DNA from: Vibrio europaeus
Lineage (GTDB): Bacteria > Pseudomonadota > Gammaproteobacteria > Enterobacterales > Vibrionaceae
Assembly: GCF_001695575.1 (NCBI RefSeq)
Contig: NZ_LUAX01000001.1
Span: 372,001-436,000, forward strand
DNA: 64,000 nt
Reading direction: 5' to 3'
The notes below the pieces were generated by a model. That model was not told the origin of the DNA and made no database searches. It saw nothing but the letters and a program-made list of their open reading frames with translations. Both the position numbers and the translations under genes were made by a program. Positions 53,723 through 63,324 of this stretch are shown here, one piece after another. The stretch's first letter is position 1. Every line of letters begins with the position of its first letter.

Positions 53723-53992
53723 TTGTCGGTCTCAACAATAGAACGTATTAAATTAGACTTATTAATTATATTAATCATTTAAGTGTGATATTGATTCAAG
53801 AGGGTAATATTTTTAAAATATAAATTCCTATTCTTTATTAATTGATCATTTGATAATTGCTAGAAATATCTAGAAAGAATATCTGACAATAAAGTCAATT
53901 AACCCTTACTCTAAGCGAGTAATAGGGAGCGTTGTTTTATTATCAATATAAACACCATCCTGTTTAAATTTAAATATCGGAGAACTTTGATT
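53723..53992. other. Intergenic region upstream of tssB
   Basis: AT-rich, no gene. It contains the 15-mer shared with the PAAR upstream region (53761-53775) and a CCCTTACTC/GAGTAATAGGG hairpin (53903-53927). The tssB promoter is expected here, but I find neither a GG-N10-GC nor a clear sigma-70 promoter. Confidence 0.45.
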
Positions 53993-54490
53993 ATGTCTAA
54001 GGAAGGAAGCGTTGCTCCTAAAGAGCGGATTAATATTAAATATATTCCTGCCACTGGTGACGCTCAGGCTGAAGTTGAACTACCACTAAAAACTCTAGTG
54101 GTTGGCGACTTTAAAGGTCATACCGAAGAAACCCCTGTCGAAGAGCGTAGTACCGTTTCAGTTGATAAAAACAACTTTGAATCTGTGATGCGTGAAAGTG
54201 AACTGAGCCTATCAACTTCAGTGAAAAGCAAACTAACTGAAGATGAAAACGCAGAGCTGCCTATTGAATTGCGTTTTAACTCTTTAGCTGACTTTTCACC
54301 AGACTCGATTGCGAACCAAGTTCCAGAACTCAACAAACTTATTGAGCTTAGAGAAGCCTTGGTTGCTTTGAAAGGTCCACTTGGCAACATTCCAGCGTTC
54401 CGAGATCGCTTGCAAGAGCTACTTCACTCTCAAGATTCGCGCGACAAGCTTCTCGAAGAGCTAAACCTTGTCAGTGAAGACGCTAAATAG
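53993..54490 (+). CDS. tssB: T6SS sheath small subunit TssB (VipA)
   Basis: Forms the contractile sheath with TssC. The 165 residues show the family pattern INIKYIPATGDAQAEVELPLKTLVVGDF in parts (about 13-43), VDKNNFESVM and a helical end. I chose ATG 53993, nine bases after GGAGA, over the in-frame TTG two codons upstream. It starts the structural T6SS operon, 51 bases before tssC. Confidence 0.96.
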   Translation: MSKEGSVAPKERINIKYIPATGDAQAEVELPLKTLVVGDFKGHTEETPVEERSTVSVDKNNFESVMRESELSLSTSVKSKLTEDENAELPIELRFNSLADFSPDSIANQVPELNKLIELREALVALKGPLGNIPAFRDRLQELLHSQDSRDKLLEELNLVSEDAK

Positions 54491-54541
54491 AACAAAAACT
54501 GACTAATAACATTCGTCATTTAATGGATTAGGAAAACCCTG

Positions 54542-56014
54542 ATGTCTACAGAAACGGTACTTGAAAGACCCCAGCTGGCTGAAGGCGGCTTACTGGATGA
54601 AATCATGGCGCAGACGAAAATCGCGCCAAGTGAAGATGGCTACGATATTGCCAAAAAAGGTGTTGCAGCCTTCATCGAGAATTTAATTGGCTCTGAGCAA
54701 GCTGAAGAAGCGGTGAACAAATCTCTTGTTGACCAAATGCTGGTTGAGTTAGATAAAAAAATTAGTGCGCAGATGGATGAGATCCTGCACGATAGCAAAT
54801 TCCAACAAATGGAATCTTCTTGGCGAGGTCTTAAGCTACTTGTTGATCGCACTGACTTTGGCGAAAACAACAAGATTGATCTTCTCCACGTAACCAAAGA
54901 AGAACTATTAGAAGACTTCGAATTCGCGCCTGAAACCACTCAGTCAGGTTTATACAAGCATGTTTACTCTTCAGGCTATGGTCAGTTTGGTGGTGAACCT
55001 ACGGGATCAATTGTAGGTAACTTCGCATTTACGCCTTCTACACCAGACATGAAGCTGCTGCAATACATGGGAGCGTTAGGTGCGATGGCTCATGCTCCGT
55101 TCCTTTCTAGTGTCGGTCCAGAGTTCTTTGGTATTGACTCATTTGAAGAGCTACCAAATATTAAAGATGTTAAATCAATCTTCGAAAGCCCTAAATACAC
55201 TAAATGGCGTTCACTGCGCGAGTCAGAAGATGCGCGTTACCTTGGTCTTACAGCGCCACGCTTCCTTCTGCGCGTACCGTACGATCCAACAGAAAACCCA
55301 ATCAAATCGTTCAACTACTCAGAGAGTGTGGCTCAGTCACATGAACACTACCTATGGGGTAACACGGCGTTTGCATTTGCGACTCGTTTGACTGACAGCT
55401 TTGCTAAATACCGTTGGTGTCCAAATATCATTGGCCCACAAAGCGGTGGTGCAGTGGAAGATTTACCCGTACACGTATTTGAATCTATGGGTGCGTTGCA
55501 AGCTAAGATTCCTACTGAAGTGCTGATCACTGACCGTAAAGAGTTTGAACTTGCAGAAGAAGGTTTCATCGCACTTACAATGCGTAAAGGCAGTGACAAC
55601 GCGGCATTTTTCTCTGCGAACTCTATTCAGAAACCAAAAATCTTCCCGAATACCAAAGAAGGTAAAGAGGCAGAAACCAACTACAAACTTGGTACTCAGT
55701 TGCCTTACATGATGATCATCAACCGCTTAGCGCACTACATCAAAGTATTGCAGCGTGAGCAAATTGGTTCATGGAAAGAGCGTCAAGATCTGGAACGTGA
55801 GCTAAATACTTGGATTAAGCAGTTCGTTGCTGATCAAGAGAACCCGCCAGCAGATGTACGTAGTCGTCGCCCACTTCGCGCAGCGAAGATTGAAGTTGCT
55901 GATGTTGACGGAAATCCAGGTTGGTATCAGGTTTCACTTTCTGTACGTCCTCACTTTAAGTACATGGGTGCGAATTTTGAGCTGTCTCTGGTTGGCCGTT
56001 TAGATCAGGCCTAA
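54542..56014 (+). CDS. tssC: T6SS sheath large subunit TssC (VipB)
   Basis: A 490-residue protein that builds the sheath outer layer and, with TssB, is disassembled by ClpV. Family blocks: SSWRGLKLLVDRTDFGENNKIDLL (in parts), SPKYTKWRSLRESEDARYLGLTAPRFLLRVPY, the FAFATRL region and the C-terminal RPLRAAKIEVADVDGNPGWYQVSLSVRPHFKYMG. Length normal. Five bases separate it from tssE. Confidence 0.97.
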   Translation: MSTETVLERPQLAEGGLLDEIMAQTKIAPSEDGYDIAKKGVAAFIENLIGSEQAEEAVNKSLVDQMLVELDKKISAQMDEILHDSKFQQMESSWRGLKLLVDRTDFGENNKIDLLHVTKEELLEDFEFAPETTQSGLYKHVYSSGYGQFGGEPTGSIVGNFAFTPSTPDMKLLQYMGALGAMAHAPFLSSVGPEFFGIDSFEELPNIKDVKSIFESPKYTKWRSLRESEDARYLGLTAPRFLLRVPYDPTENPIKSFNYSESVAQSHEHYLWGNTAFAFATRLTDSFAKYRWCPNIIGPQSGGAVEDLPVHVFESMGALQAKIPTEVLITDRKEFELAEEGFIALTMRKGSDNAAFFSANSIQKPKIFPNTKEGKEAETNYKLGTQLPYMMIINRLAHYIKVLQREQIGSWKERQDLERELNTWIKQFVADQENPPADVRSRRPLRAAKIEVADVDGNPGWYQVSLSVRPHFKYMGANFELSLVGRLDQA

Positions 56015-56019
56015 TTGAT

Positions 56020-56457
56020 ATGACGTACTTTGCACCTGAAGAAAGTACGTTTGGCGTTGGCTTCTTTGAACGCTTAGAAGCCAATTCCAATAACGTTTCT
56101 TTAACTCAAGGCCCTGAACCGAGGGATGTGCTGGAGTCGATTAAGCTCAACGTCTCCAAAATACTCAACACTCGTGTTGGTGGTTCTCAAAGCTCACCGG
56201 AGTTAGGGTTAATCGATTTTAATGATGCGACGCTAGATACGCTTGATTTGTCTCTTAAGGTCAAACTTGCTATCCAGGATTGCTTATCTAACTTTGAGCC
56301 AAGGTTGAAAAATATAGAAGTTTCTGCTCATACCGATAGCTTCAGCCCCTTGTCTTTGCAGTTCAAAATTACAGCGCAAATCAACAGTGAAGCGATACAT
56401 GATCGCGTTCAGATCAGTTTGTTACTGGATCAAAATAGAAAATATCGAGTGATTTAG
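56020..56457 (+). CDS. tssE: T6SS baseplate protein TssE (gp25-like)
   Basis: A 145-residue gp25/lysozyme-like baseplate wedge protein that starts sheath assembly. It has ESIKLNVSKILNTRVGGSQSSPELGLIDFND (in parts, about 32-64), the pattern in which EPR-type residues (FEPRLKN near residue 93) are conserved in the family. Position between tssC and tssF is typical. Confidence 0.94.
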   Translation: MTYFAPEESTFGVGFFERLEANSNNVSLTQGPEPRDVLESIKLNVSKILNTRVGGSQSSPELGLIDFNDATLDTLDLSLKVKLAIQDCLSNFEPRLKNIEVSAHTDSFSPLSLQFKITAQINSEAIHDRVQISLLLDQNRKYRVI

Positions 56458-56462
56458 GGATT

Positions 56463-58232
56463 ATGACTCAAGATAAGTACTTCAGAGAGGAGCTCGCTTT
56501 TTTAAAGGAGCAGGGGCGTGAATTTACTGAAATTCACCCACAGCTATCTCGTTTTCTCCACGGCAGAACCATGGACCCAGATGTAGAGCGTCTACTTGAA
56601 GGTTTTGCTTTTCTGACCGCGAGGCTCAGAGAAAAAGTGGAAGATGAGTTCCCTGAACTCACTCACTCAATGATCAACATGTTGTGGCCGAATTATTTAA
56701 GGCCAATTCCTAGCATGAGTATTCTAGCGTTTTCTCCAGATAAAAGTGTGAGTGAAAAACAGGTTATCCTTAAAGGAACGCAAGTAGATAGTAAACCTGT
56801 TTTTGGTACTAAGTGTCATTTCCAAACATGCCGTGAAGTAGAGCTCTATCCCCTGAGTTGTAACGATGTTAAGGCACAACATACCCGCGAGGCGACAACC
56901 ATTGATCTGAGCTTAGATTTGCATGGTGATATCAATATTGGCAGCTCACTGCTTGATAACCTTCGCTTCTACTTAGGAGGGGACCAGTACAGCTCTCAGA
57001 TGCTTTATCTATGGCTAAATCACTACCTTGATAAAGTCAGTATTGATGTCAATGGTACGGAATTTCCGTTAGCGGCTGGCAACTTTAAGACCGTGGGGTT
57101 TGATAGTGAAGACGCTTTGCTTCCTTATCCAAGCAATGTTTATGAAGGTTATCGCATCTTGCAAGAGTACTTGTCATTTTCAGAGGCGTTTCATTTCTTT
57201 GATTTGTCAGGGCTTGATAAAGCGATTCCAAAAAGTGTAACTGGGTGCTTCACTCTTAAGCTTCATTTTTCGAAGACTTTGCCTGTAGATGTGCGAGTAA
57301 CCAAAGAGAACTTCCAGCTCTACTGTACGCCCATCATTAACTTGTTTGAGCACGATGCCGACCCGATCTCGCTCTCTGGTCGTCAGTCAGAGTATCGAGT
57401 TGTCCCTTCAAGCCGTTATCCATCTCACTATGAAGTGTTCAATATAGAAAGTGTGACAGGCTGGCAAGATACCGCTTCACAAGGGAAGCGAATTCGTGGC
57501 TCAAAGCGTGTTTACTCTTCGTTTGAAAGCTTCCAGCATGAAGTTGAAAGAGTCAGAAATAGAACCGCACTTTACTACCGAGCAAGAGTAAAGCAGAGCA
57601 TCCGAGGTGATGGCTTTGAATCTTTTATCTCCTTTGTGCGAAGTGATGAAACAACTTCTGTTGATGTTGATGAAGCCGTATCCATAAAGCTGAATTGTAC
57701 CAATCGACTGCTTCCGCTGGAGTTAGGGGTGGGAGATATTTGTGAGCCAACTGATACGTCACCGCCGTTCGCGACATTTGCGAATATCTCAGTGCCTTCT
57801 CAGTCGCTTAGGCCCGTTTTGGACGGCAGCTTGCTATGGACATTGATTTCTAACTTGTCTCTCAACTATTTGTCACTTTTATCAAAAGATGCCCTTAGCA
57901 GCGTACTTAGAGCCTACGACTTTAAGGCTCTGGTTGATCGACAGGCTGAAAGAGTCTCTAGGCAGCGCCTTGAAGCGATTCAAAAAATCGAATCGAAACC
58001 TGTGGACAAAATTCTTAGAGGTCTACCCGTACGTGGCCTTCAATCGACTCTATATATTGATCAGTCAGGGTTTGGTTCTGAAGGCGATTTGTTTCTATTT
58101 GGTACGGTTTTAAGCCATTTCTTTGCGCTGTACGCGAGCATTAACTCATTCCATGAACTGAGTGTGGTCAATGTCACTAATCAAGAGAGGTATACATGGG
58201 GAACTCAGGCGGGGATGCAGCCACTGATTTAG
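56463..58232 (+). CDS. tssF: T6SS baseplate protein TssF (VasA)
   Basis: A 589-residue baseplate wedge component that forms a complex with TssG and TssE/TssK. The start YFREELAFLKEQGREFTEIHPQLSRFLHGRTMDPDVERLLEGFAFLTARLREK (in parts) is highly characteristic. The middle is beta rich. It overlaps tssG by 37 bases. Confidence 0.96.
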   Translation: MTQDKYFREELAFLKEQGREFTEIHPQLSRFLHGRTMDPDVERLLEGFAFLTARLREKVEDEFPELTHSMINMLWPNYLRPIPSMSILAFSPDKSVSEKQVILKGTQVDSKPVFGTKCHFQTCREVELYPLSCNDVKAQHTREATTIDLSLDLHGDINIGSSLLDNLRFYLGGDQYSSQMLYLWLNHYLDKVSIDVNGTEFPLAAGNFKTVGFDSEDALLPYPSNVYEGYRILQEYLSFSEAFHFFDLSGLDKAIPKSVTGCFTLKLHFSKTLPVDVRVTKENFQLYCTPIINLFEHDADPISLSGRQSEYRVVPSSRYPSHYEVFNIESVTGWQDTASQGKRIRGSKRVYSSFESFQHEVERVRNRTALYYRARVKQSIRGDGFESFISFVRSDETTSVDVDEAVSIKLNCTNRLLPLELGVGDICEPTDTSPPFATFANISVPSQSLRPVLDGSLLWTLISNLSLNYLSLLSKDALSSVLRAYDFKALVDRQAERVSRQRLEAIQKIESKPVDKILRGLPVRGLQSTLYIDQSGFGSEGDLFLFGTVLSHFFALYASINSFHELSVVNVTNQERYTWGTQAGMQPLI

Positions 58233-59212
58233 TGGACCAAGCAGAACAGCCAGAGGAGGTTGTTATGCCAAGTGACGTCCATGAATACAATTTTTATCAA
58301 CTGGTTGAGTTACTGCAAAAACTCAATGAGATGAACCCAGAAGATGACGATTGGGAACGTCAATGCAGATTGGTGTTTAGTGCTAACCCAAGCTTAGGCT
58401 TTTCGCCATCAGATGTGAATCGCCTAGATACGCTCAACGACGAGAGAATGGTCATGATGACTAGCTTTTTTGGTTTGTCGGGCGCGCAGTCACCGCTGCC
58501 GGGTTATGTGGTAGAGCAACTATTAAATGAAGAGCCAGGTGGCTTCAAGCAGCCGTTTTTTGACTTCTTCAACAATCGGCTGATCAACTTAGTTTATCGA
58601 ATCTGGCGTAAGTACCGCTACTTTGTACGTTTTCAGCCGGATGCACAGGATGATTTCTCAGCGCAGTTGCTTTCGCTAGTCGGTTTGGGCTCACCAGAAT
58701 TGCGCGGAGATACCCCGATTAACTGGTGCAAGATGTTGGCTTACTCGGGAACTTTAGCTGGTCGTAGCCGTTCTCCACAAGTGGTATCGGGGATCATTGC
58801 GCACTGCTTTGATCTCGAAGAAGTAGAGATCCGGCAATGGACGAGGCGCACCGTGAAAATTGACCCTTCACAGCAATCTCGCGTCGGAGGTGCAAACTCC
58901 CAGCTAGGTGTGACCTCAATGGTTGGGGAGTCTGTGGTCGACTGCAATGGCAAGTTCACTATCTGTATCAAACAGTTATCGAGAAAGAAGTTCTCTGATT
59001 TCTTACCGTCAGGCCAAGAGTACGGACCTTTGTGCAAATTGGTTGAATTAATCTTACGTGAGCAAATGGCTTATGACCTAGAGCTGACGATGGACGATAA
59101 CGAAGCGCCAGATTTTGTATTAGGCAGTTCGGCGGATATTGCCCTTGGGTGGACATCATTTCTTGGAACCAGTGAGCAACAAAAAAGCGTATTAATTCAG
59201 GTAAGGCAGTAA
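58196..59212 (+). CDS. tssG: T6SS baseplate protein TssG (VasB)
   Basis: A 338-residue baseplate protein. ATG 58196 lies inside the end of tssF and has GAGAGG five bases upstream, which supports the long overlap. Features: VHEYNFYQLVELLQKL near 27-42, LVFSANPSLGFSPSDV, FFGLSGAQSPLPGYV (family core) and YSGTLAGRSRSPQVVSGIIAHCFDL. A later ATG (MPSDVHEYN, codon 24) is an alternative start. Confidence 0.94.
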   Translation: MGNSGGDAATDLVDQAEQPEEVVMPSDVHEYNFYQLVELLQKLNEMNPEDDDWERQCRLVFSANPSLGFSPSDVNRLDTLNDERMVMMTSFFGLSGAQSPLPGYVVEQLLNEEPGGFKQPFFDFFNNRLINLVYRIWRKYRYFVRFQPDAQDDFSAQLLSLVGLGSPELRGDTPINWCKMLAYSGTLAGRSRSPQVVSGIIAHCFDLEEVEIRQWTRRTVKIDPSQQSRVGGANSQLGVTSMVGESVVDCNGKFTICIKQLSRKKFSDFLPSGQEYGPLCKLVELILREQMAYDLELTMDDNEAPDFVLGSSADIALGWTSFLGTSEQQKSVLIQVRQ

Positions 59213-59214
59213 AG

Positions 59215-60696
59215 ATGGAAACGACTGAAACACTTAATTTAAACCTTTTGGTTATCAATGCGCAAAAGTTGGAGTCTGGGTTGACTGCGCTCATGCAGTG
59301 GGATGCTGAAGGTGGCGTAATAGGTTCGTCCTCGGCTTCTACATGGACGCTTAAAGATTCCAGCGGCCGTATTTACCCACAACATTGTGAAATCGTCATG
59401 TTCGATGGCGCCTTCTGCCTAAGAGATTTGTGTGGTGAAACCTATATCAATGGTACAGAAATGCCAGTCGGAAAAGGGCTACTTGCCAAACTGGTTCACA
59501 AAGACCAAATCCAAATAGGTCCTTATGAAATACGTGTCGCGCTAGGTGATCTCGAAGATGACAGTGCTATGGGGTCATTAACGAGTTTGTTTGAAACCAC
59601 CAACTATGACCTGCTTTCAGATGAAGTGCTCGATATCGAACAAGATGACAACAATGAACAGGTTGAAAACGCAGAACCCTTGGCGGCCTTAGATGAGTTG
59701 ATGGCGAACAACGAAGAAGAGTCGCTGATTGATGATGAAAACTCTAGAGCCGTTGAAGAGTCAGAGCCTCAAGGGTTAGTACCTGAAGAAGATCTCACGC
59801 TAAGAGACCCGAATTTTACCGTGCAAGCTGACAGTGATAACGAAATTTCATCGTCCATGACACTAAAACGAATTCTAGGCTTTGGTTTTGGTAGCAAAAC
59901 GCAGCCTAAGCAGCAAAGCGAAAAATCACAACAACAAGTATTCAATTCAGACCGAGCACAAGAGCTTGAGTCTCAACAAACAATAAACAACGATTCAGAG
60001 GGCTTTCAAATGGATGAGCAAACACTAGATTTGCTAGAGGAAGAAGTAGCGAAGAGTATTCAACCAGAGCAGACGGCAGTTAACAGTGTTGCGACAACAG
60101 GTGGGCATCTGCTAACAGGACCAATGCTGAATGGCTTAGGGGCCAATGTTAACCATACCGACGACATTGAGCGTATGCATATGCTATCGCAGGAAATGGG
60201 CGAATCACTACAAGCCTGTATTCAAGGAATTCTAGATCTTCATCAACAGGTAAGCGAAGGGCGTTTTGGCACCTTAAATCGAAACCTTCAACCGATTGAA
60301 GACAATCCTCTTCGCCTTGGTTTGTCTTATGAAGAAACCATCAAAACCCTCTATGACTCAGAGAAAAGTGCAGTACACCTTTCTGCTCCAGCTGCGATTG
60401 AAGAGAGTTTGAAGAATGTACAGGCTCATAACGAAGCGATGCAGCACGCAACAGGCGAGGCGTTGACTCAAATTCTAGGGGCATTCTCGCCACAAGTACT
60501 TCTGCGTCGATTCCAAAATTATAAGCGTTCACACCAAGACGTCTCACAAAACAGTGATGAGTGGGCGTGGAATATGTACTGCAACTACTACCAAGAGCTT
60601 ACGTCACATCGTCAACAAGGTTTTGAAAAGTTGTTCTGGGAGATTTTTGAGCAAGCTTACGACAAAAAAATCCGCGAGAAACAGTTGGAGTTTTAA
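59215..60696 (+). CDS. tagH: T6SS FHA-domain protein TagH (VasC/Fha)
   Basis: A 493-residue protein with an N-terminal forkhead-associated domain (about 28-115; GGVIGSSSASTWTLKDSSGRIYPQHCEI in parts, LRDLCGETYING), a long acidic, Gln/Asn-rich linker (about 120-305) and a C-terminal domain of the T6SS-FHA type (about 310-493; ANPLRLGLSYEET-like segment DNPLRLGLSYEETIKTLYD). FHA domains bind phosphothreonine; in some species this links T6SS to Ser/Thr kinase control. No kinase gene is in this window. The S-x-H core (QHCEI) is partly kept. Confidence 0.91.
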   Translation: METTETLNLNLLVINAQKLESGLTALMQWDAEGGVIGSSSASTWTLKDSSGRIYPQHCEIVMFDGAFCLRDLCGETYINGTEMPVGKGLLAKLVHKDQIQIGPYEIRVALGDLEDDSAMGSLTSLFETTNYDLLSDEVLDIEQDDNNEQVENAEPLAALDELMANNEEESLIDDENSRAVEESEPQGLVPEEDLTLRDPNFTVQADSDNEISSSMTLKRILGFGFGSKTQPKQQSEKSQQQVFNSDRAQELESQQTINNDSEGFQMDEQTLDLLEEEVAKSIQPEQTAVNSVATTGGHLLTGPMLNGLGANVNHTDDIERMHMLSQEMGESLQACIQGILDLHQQVSEGRFGTLNRNLQPIEDNPLRLGLSYEETIKTLYDSEKSAVHLSAPAAIEESLKNVQAHNEAMQHATGEALTQILGAFSPQVLLRRFQNYKRSHQDVSQNSDEWAWNMYCNYYQELTSHRQQGFEKLFWEIFEQAYDKKIREKQLEF

Positions 60697-60698
60697 AC

Positions 60699-61178
60699 GT
60701 GAGAAATTTGCTATGGATGTGCTTTCTCTCGATTTTTCTTAGTGCTTGTAGCAGTGAGCCTGAACCCTATGACCCGACTCAATTGCCAACAAAAGTGACC
60801 TTTAGCATCGTTGCGCAAGAGGGGGTGAACCCAAGTATCTGGGGCCAGGCATCTCCGGTAGAAATTCAGGTGTTTGAGCTGGTGGATGACTCGATGTTTA
60901 TGTCATCGAGCTACGACCAGATGAAAGAAGATTATAAGAAAGCGCTCAAAAGTAACTTTGTCAAAAGTTACGACTATGTTTTGACTCCAGGTCAGTTCAA
61001 GTTCGTTAATGAAATCGAAGTCGATGAAGAGACTAACTATATCGGGATTATGGCTAACTTCTCTGATATCGAACTGAGTGAATGGAAAAAAGCCGTCAAA
61101 GTGTTGAACACAGGCAGGGAGTATCACCTGTTGATGCTTCTTAGCGACTATGACGTCAAGTTGGAAAAGGTGGAATAA
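60699..61178 (+). CDS. tssJ: T6SS outer-membrane lipoprotein TssJ (VasD)
   Basis: A 159-residue lipoprotein with lipobox LSAC (Cys17) from GTG 60699. After a short linker it forms the transthyretin-like TssJ fold (TKVTFSIVAQEGVNPSIWGQASPVEIQVFEL in parts, about 31-60). TssJ anchors TssM to the outer membrane. GGAG lies upstream of the GTG, overlapping the tagH end. Confidence 0.94.
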   Translation: MRNLLWMCFLSIFLSACSSEPEPYDPTQLPTKVTFSIVAQEGVNPSIWGQASPVEIQVFELVDDSMFMSSSYDQMKEDYKKALKSNFVKSYDYVLTPGQFKFVNEIEVDEETNYIGIMANFSDIELSEWKKAVKVLNTGREYHLLMLLSDYDVKLEKVE

Positions 61179-61183
61179 ACAAG

Positions 61184-62518
61184 ATGTTTTCACGAAATCG
61201 TGTTATTTGGAACGAAGGTTTGTTCATCAAACCACAGCATTTTCAACAACAGCAACGCTATACGGAATACTACATAGATGAGCGTTTAAGTTCCGTCAGC
61301 CGTTACTTGTATGGTGTTTCAGAGTTTTCTCTCAACCCAGAATATCTATCGTTTGGTCGTATCGCTATTGAGCGCGCCGTTGGCATCATGCCTGATGGAA
61401 CGGCTTTTCGTATTCCTCAAGAAGATACGCTACCTGACGCGCTAGAAATTGATGACGCGTCGCTGGCTAACCAACTGGTTTATTTAGCGATTCCTCTACG
61501 CAGTGAATCACTAATGGAAATCAACTGGCCAGATACTCAAGGTACAGGTCGTTACGAAAGCCGCCGCCTTGAAGTGCGCGATGTCCATACCGTGCAAGGC
61601 GATATGACGACTATAGATGTGTCACCAATGCGAATCCAACTGATGTTGGAAAAAGAGGACAGAAGTGCTTATGCATCGATGGCAGTGGGACGCATTCTAG
61701 AGAAGCGACCGGATGGAAGTGTGGTCATGGATCCTGATTTTATCCCATGTCATCTCAATGTCGTTGGCAATTTGGCGTTGCACCGTTTCGTTAATGAGAT
61801 ATCTGGTTTGATGCGTGAGCGAGCCAAAAACATCGCTCAACGTATTAGCTCTCCATCTCAAGGTGGTGTTGCTGATGTGTCGGACTTTATGTTGCTGCAA
61901 GCGCTAAATCGTTTACAGCCGCAAATTCAGCATTTGGCAGAGCTTAGAAGCCTACACCCTGAGCGTTTATTTGAGTGCTTGTCTACCATTGCAGGTGAGT
62001 TAGCTACCTTTACTGATGAAAGTCGTTTGCCACCGAAGTCGATAAGCTACAACCACGACATGCCGACAGAGTCTTTCTGGCCTCTAATTCGTAATTTGCG
62101 TCAGTCTCTCAGTGTGGTTCTTGAGCCTAGAGCCGTATCTATTCAGTTAGATAAACGTAAGTACGGCTTAATGGTTGCACCGATCCAAGACCCTCAATTA
62201 ATGGAGACGGCAGATTTCATTATTGCTGTTAAGGCTCGTATGCCAATGGATGAGTTGCGCCGTCAGTTTACTCAACAAACGAAAGTGTCTTCAGTTGAGA
62301 AAATTCGTGAGCTTATTTCACTGCAATTACCGGGTATCCCTTTGGTGGTGTTACCAGTTGCTCCTCGTCAATTGCCATACCACGCAGGTTATACCTATTA
62401 CCAACTTGATAAATCGAGCAGTGAGTGGGAGATGCTAACGCACTCTAGTGGATTCGCTTTCCACGTTGCTGCTGCCTTTGAAGAACTAGACCTCCAGTTC
62501 TGGGCCATTAGGAGTTAA
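61184..62518 (+). CDS. tssK: T6SS baseplate-membrane connector TssK (VasE)
   Basis: A 444-residue trimeric protein joining baseplate and membrane complex. The family start VIWNEGLFIKPQHFQQQQRYTEYYIDERL (in parts, about 7-35) is clear, as are LNRLQPQIQHLAELRSLHPERLFECL and the C-terminal head domain. Length normal. It lies five bases after tssJ and three before tssL. Confidence 0.97.
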   Translation: MFSRNRVIWNEGLFIKPQHFQQQQRYTEYYIDERLSSVSRYLYGVSEFSLNPEYLSFGRIAIERAVGIMPDGTAFRIPQEDTLPDALEIDDASLANQLVYLAIPLRSESLMEINWPDTQGTGRYESRRLEVRDVHTVQGDMTTIDVSPMRIQLMLEKEDRSAYASMAVGRILEKRPDGSVVMDPDFIPCHLNVVGNLALHRFVNEISGLMRERAKNIAQRISSPSQGGVADVSDFMLLQALNRLQPQIQHLAELRSLHPERLFECLSTIAGELATFTDESRLPPKSISYNHDMPTESFWPLIRNLRQSLSVVLEPRAVSIQLDKRKYGLMVAPIQDPQLMETADFIIAVKARMPMDELRRQFTQQTKVSSVEKIRELISLQLPGIPLVVLPVAPRQLPYHAGYTYYQLDKSSSEWEMLTHSSGFAFHVAAAFEELDLQFWAIRS

Positions 62519-62521
62519 TCC

Positions 62522-63295
62522 ATGGATATCAATAAAAAAGAGAGTAAGTACAGTAGCTTACTTTTCGATGATGTAGAAAAAATAAACCATGATCAGGATT
62601 ATTGGTTTCAACTTAGAGGGAGTTTGTCTAACCCTTTAATTGATGCAGCGACGCCACTGCTAGGCTTGTCGCTGCGCGTTAGACAGTTGTCTGAGTGCGA
62701 AAACATTGAAGCGATTTACGAGCAAACGATTGAAGAGATTAAAACCATCGAAATTGAGCTCACTGAGCAGGGCTTCGAACATGCAGTATTGATGGCTTAC
62801 CGCTACATCTTATGTACGTTTCTAGATGAAGCGGTGATGGGAACTGAGTGGGGCTCCTCTACGGTATGGGCTGAGCACTCTATGCTGTCACGCTTTCACA
62901 ATGAAACATGGGGTGGAGAAAAAGTTTTTACCATTCTGAAACGGTTAGAAGCGGAACCGCAGCAATACAAACCACTGCTTGAGTTTATCTACCAGTGTCT
63001 AGTTTTGGGTTTTGAAGGCAAGTATCGCGTCATAGAGTCAGGCAAGTTAGAGCGAGAAAAAGTCATTGCTCACTTACATAAACTGATTAATCAAGATCAA
63101 GAAGTTGATATCGCTCATTTAACCAGTGCGACTGAACACGTTGTGCGTTCGAAATACAAGCTAAGCAAGCAAATCCCATTATGGTCTATTTTTGCTGGTT
63201 TCGTCTTGTTTTGGGTCGGCACCTTCCTTGGTTATAGCTACCTACTACACGTCAAGACCAGTGACGTTATCGAACAACTAAATCAAATTTTATAA
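62522..63295 (+). CDS. tssL: T6SS membrane-complex protein TssL (VasF, DotU-like)
   Basis: A 257-residue cytoplasmic helical protein anchored by one C-terminal helix (IPLWSIFAGFVLFWVGTFLGYSYLL in parts, about 220-244). The DotU pattern is seen in NPLIDAATPLLGL, YILCTFLDEAVM and FEGKYRVIESG. There is no OmpA-type peptidoglycan-binding extension, as in V. cholerae VasF. It forms the trans-envelope complex with TssM and TssJ. Confidence 0.95.
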   Translation: MDINKKESKYSSLLFDDVEKINHDQDYWFQLRGSLSNPLIDAATPLLGLSLRVRQLSECENIEAIYEQTIEEIKTIEIELTEQGFEHAVLMAYRYILCTFLDEAVMGTEWGSSTVWAEHSMLSRFHNETWGGEKVFTILKRLEAEPQQYKPLLEFIYQCLVLGFEGKYRVIESGKLEREKVIAHLHKLINQDQEVDIAHLTSATEHVVRSKYKLSKQIPLWSIFAGFVLFWVGTFLGYSYLLHVKTSDVIEQLNQIL

Positions 63296-63324
63296 ATAGA
63301 ATAATTAAAGGCTAGGTGATTGCC

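Noticed and set aside
53830..53990. Sigma-54 promoter before tssB (TTGCT near 53850)
   Set aside because: A TTGCT is present but no GG stands ten bases before its GC.
54640..54939. 99-codon minus-strand frame in tssC
   Set aside because: Ser-rich antisense shadow of a conserved gene.
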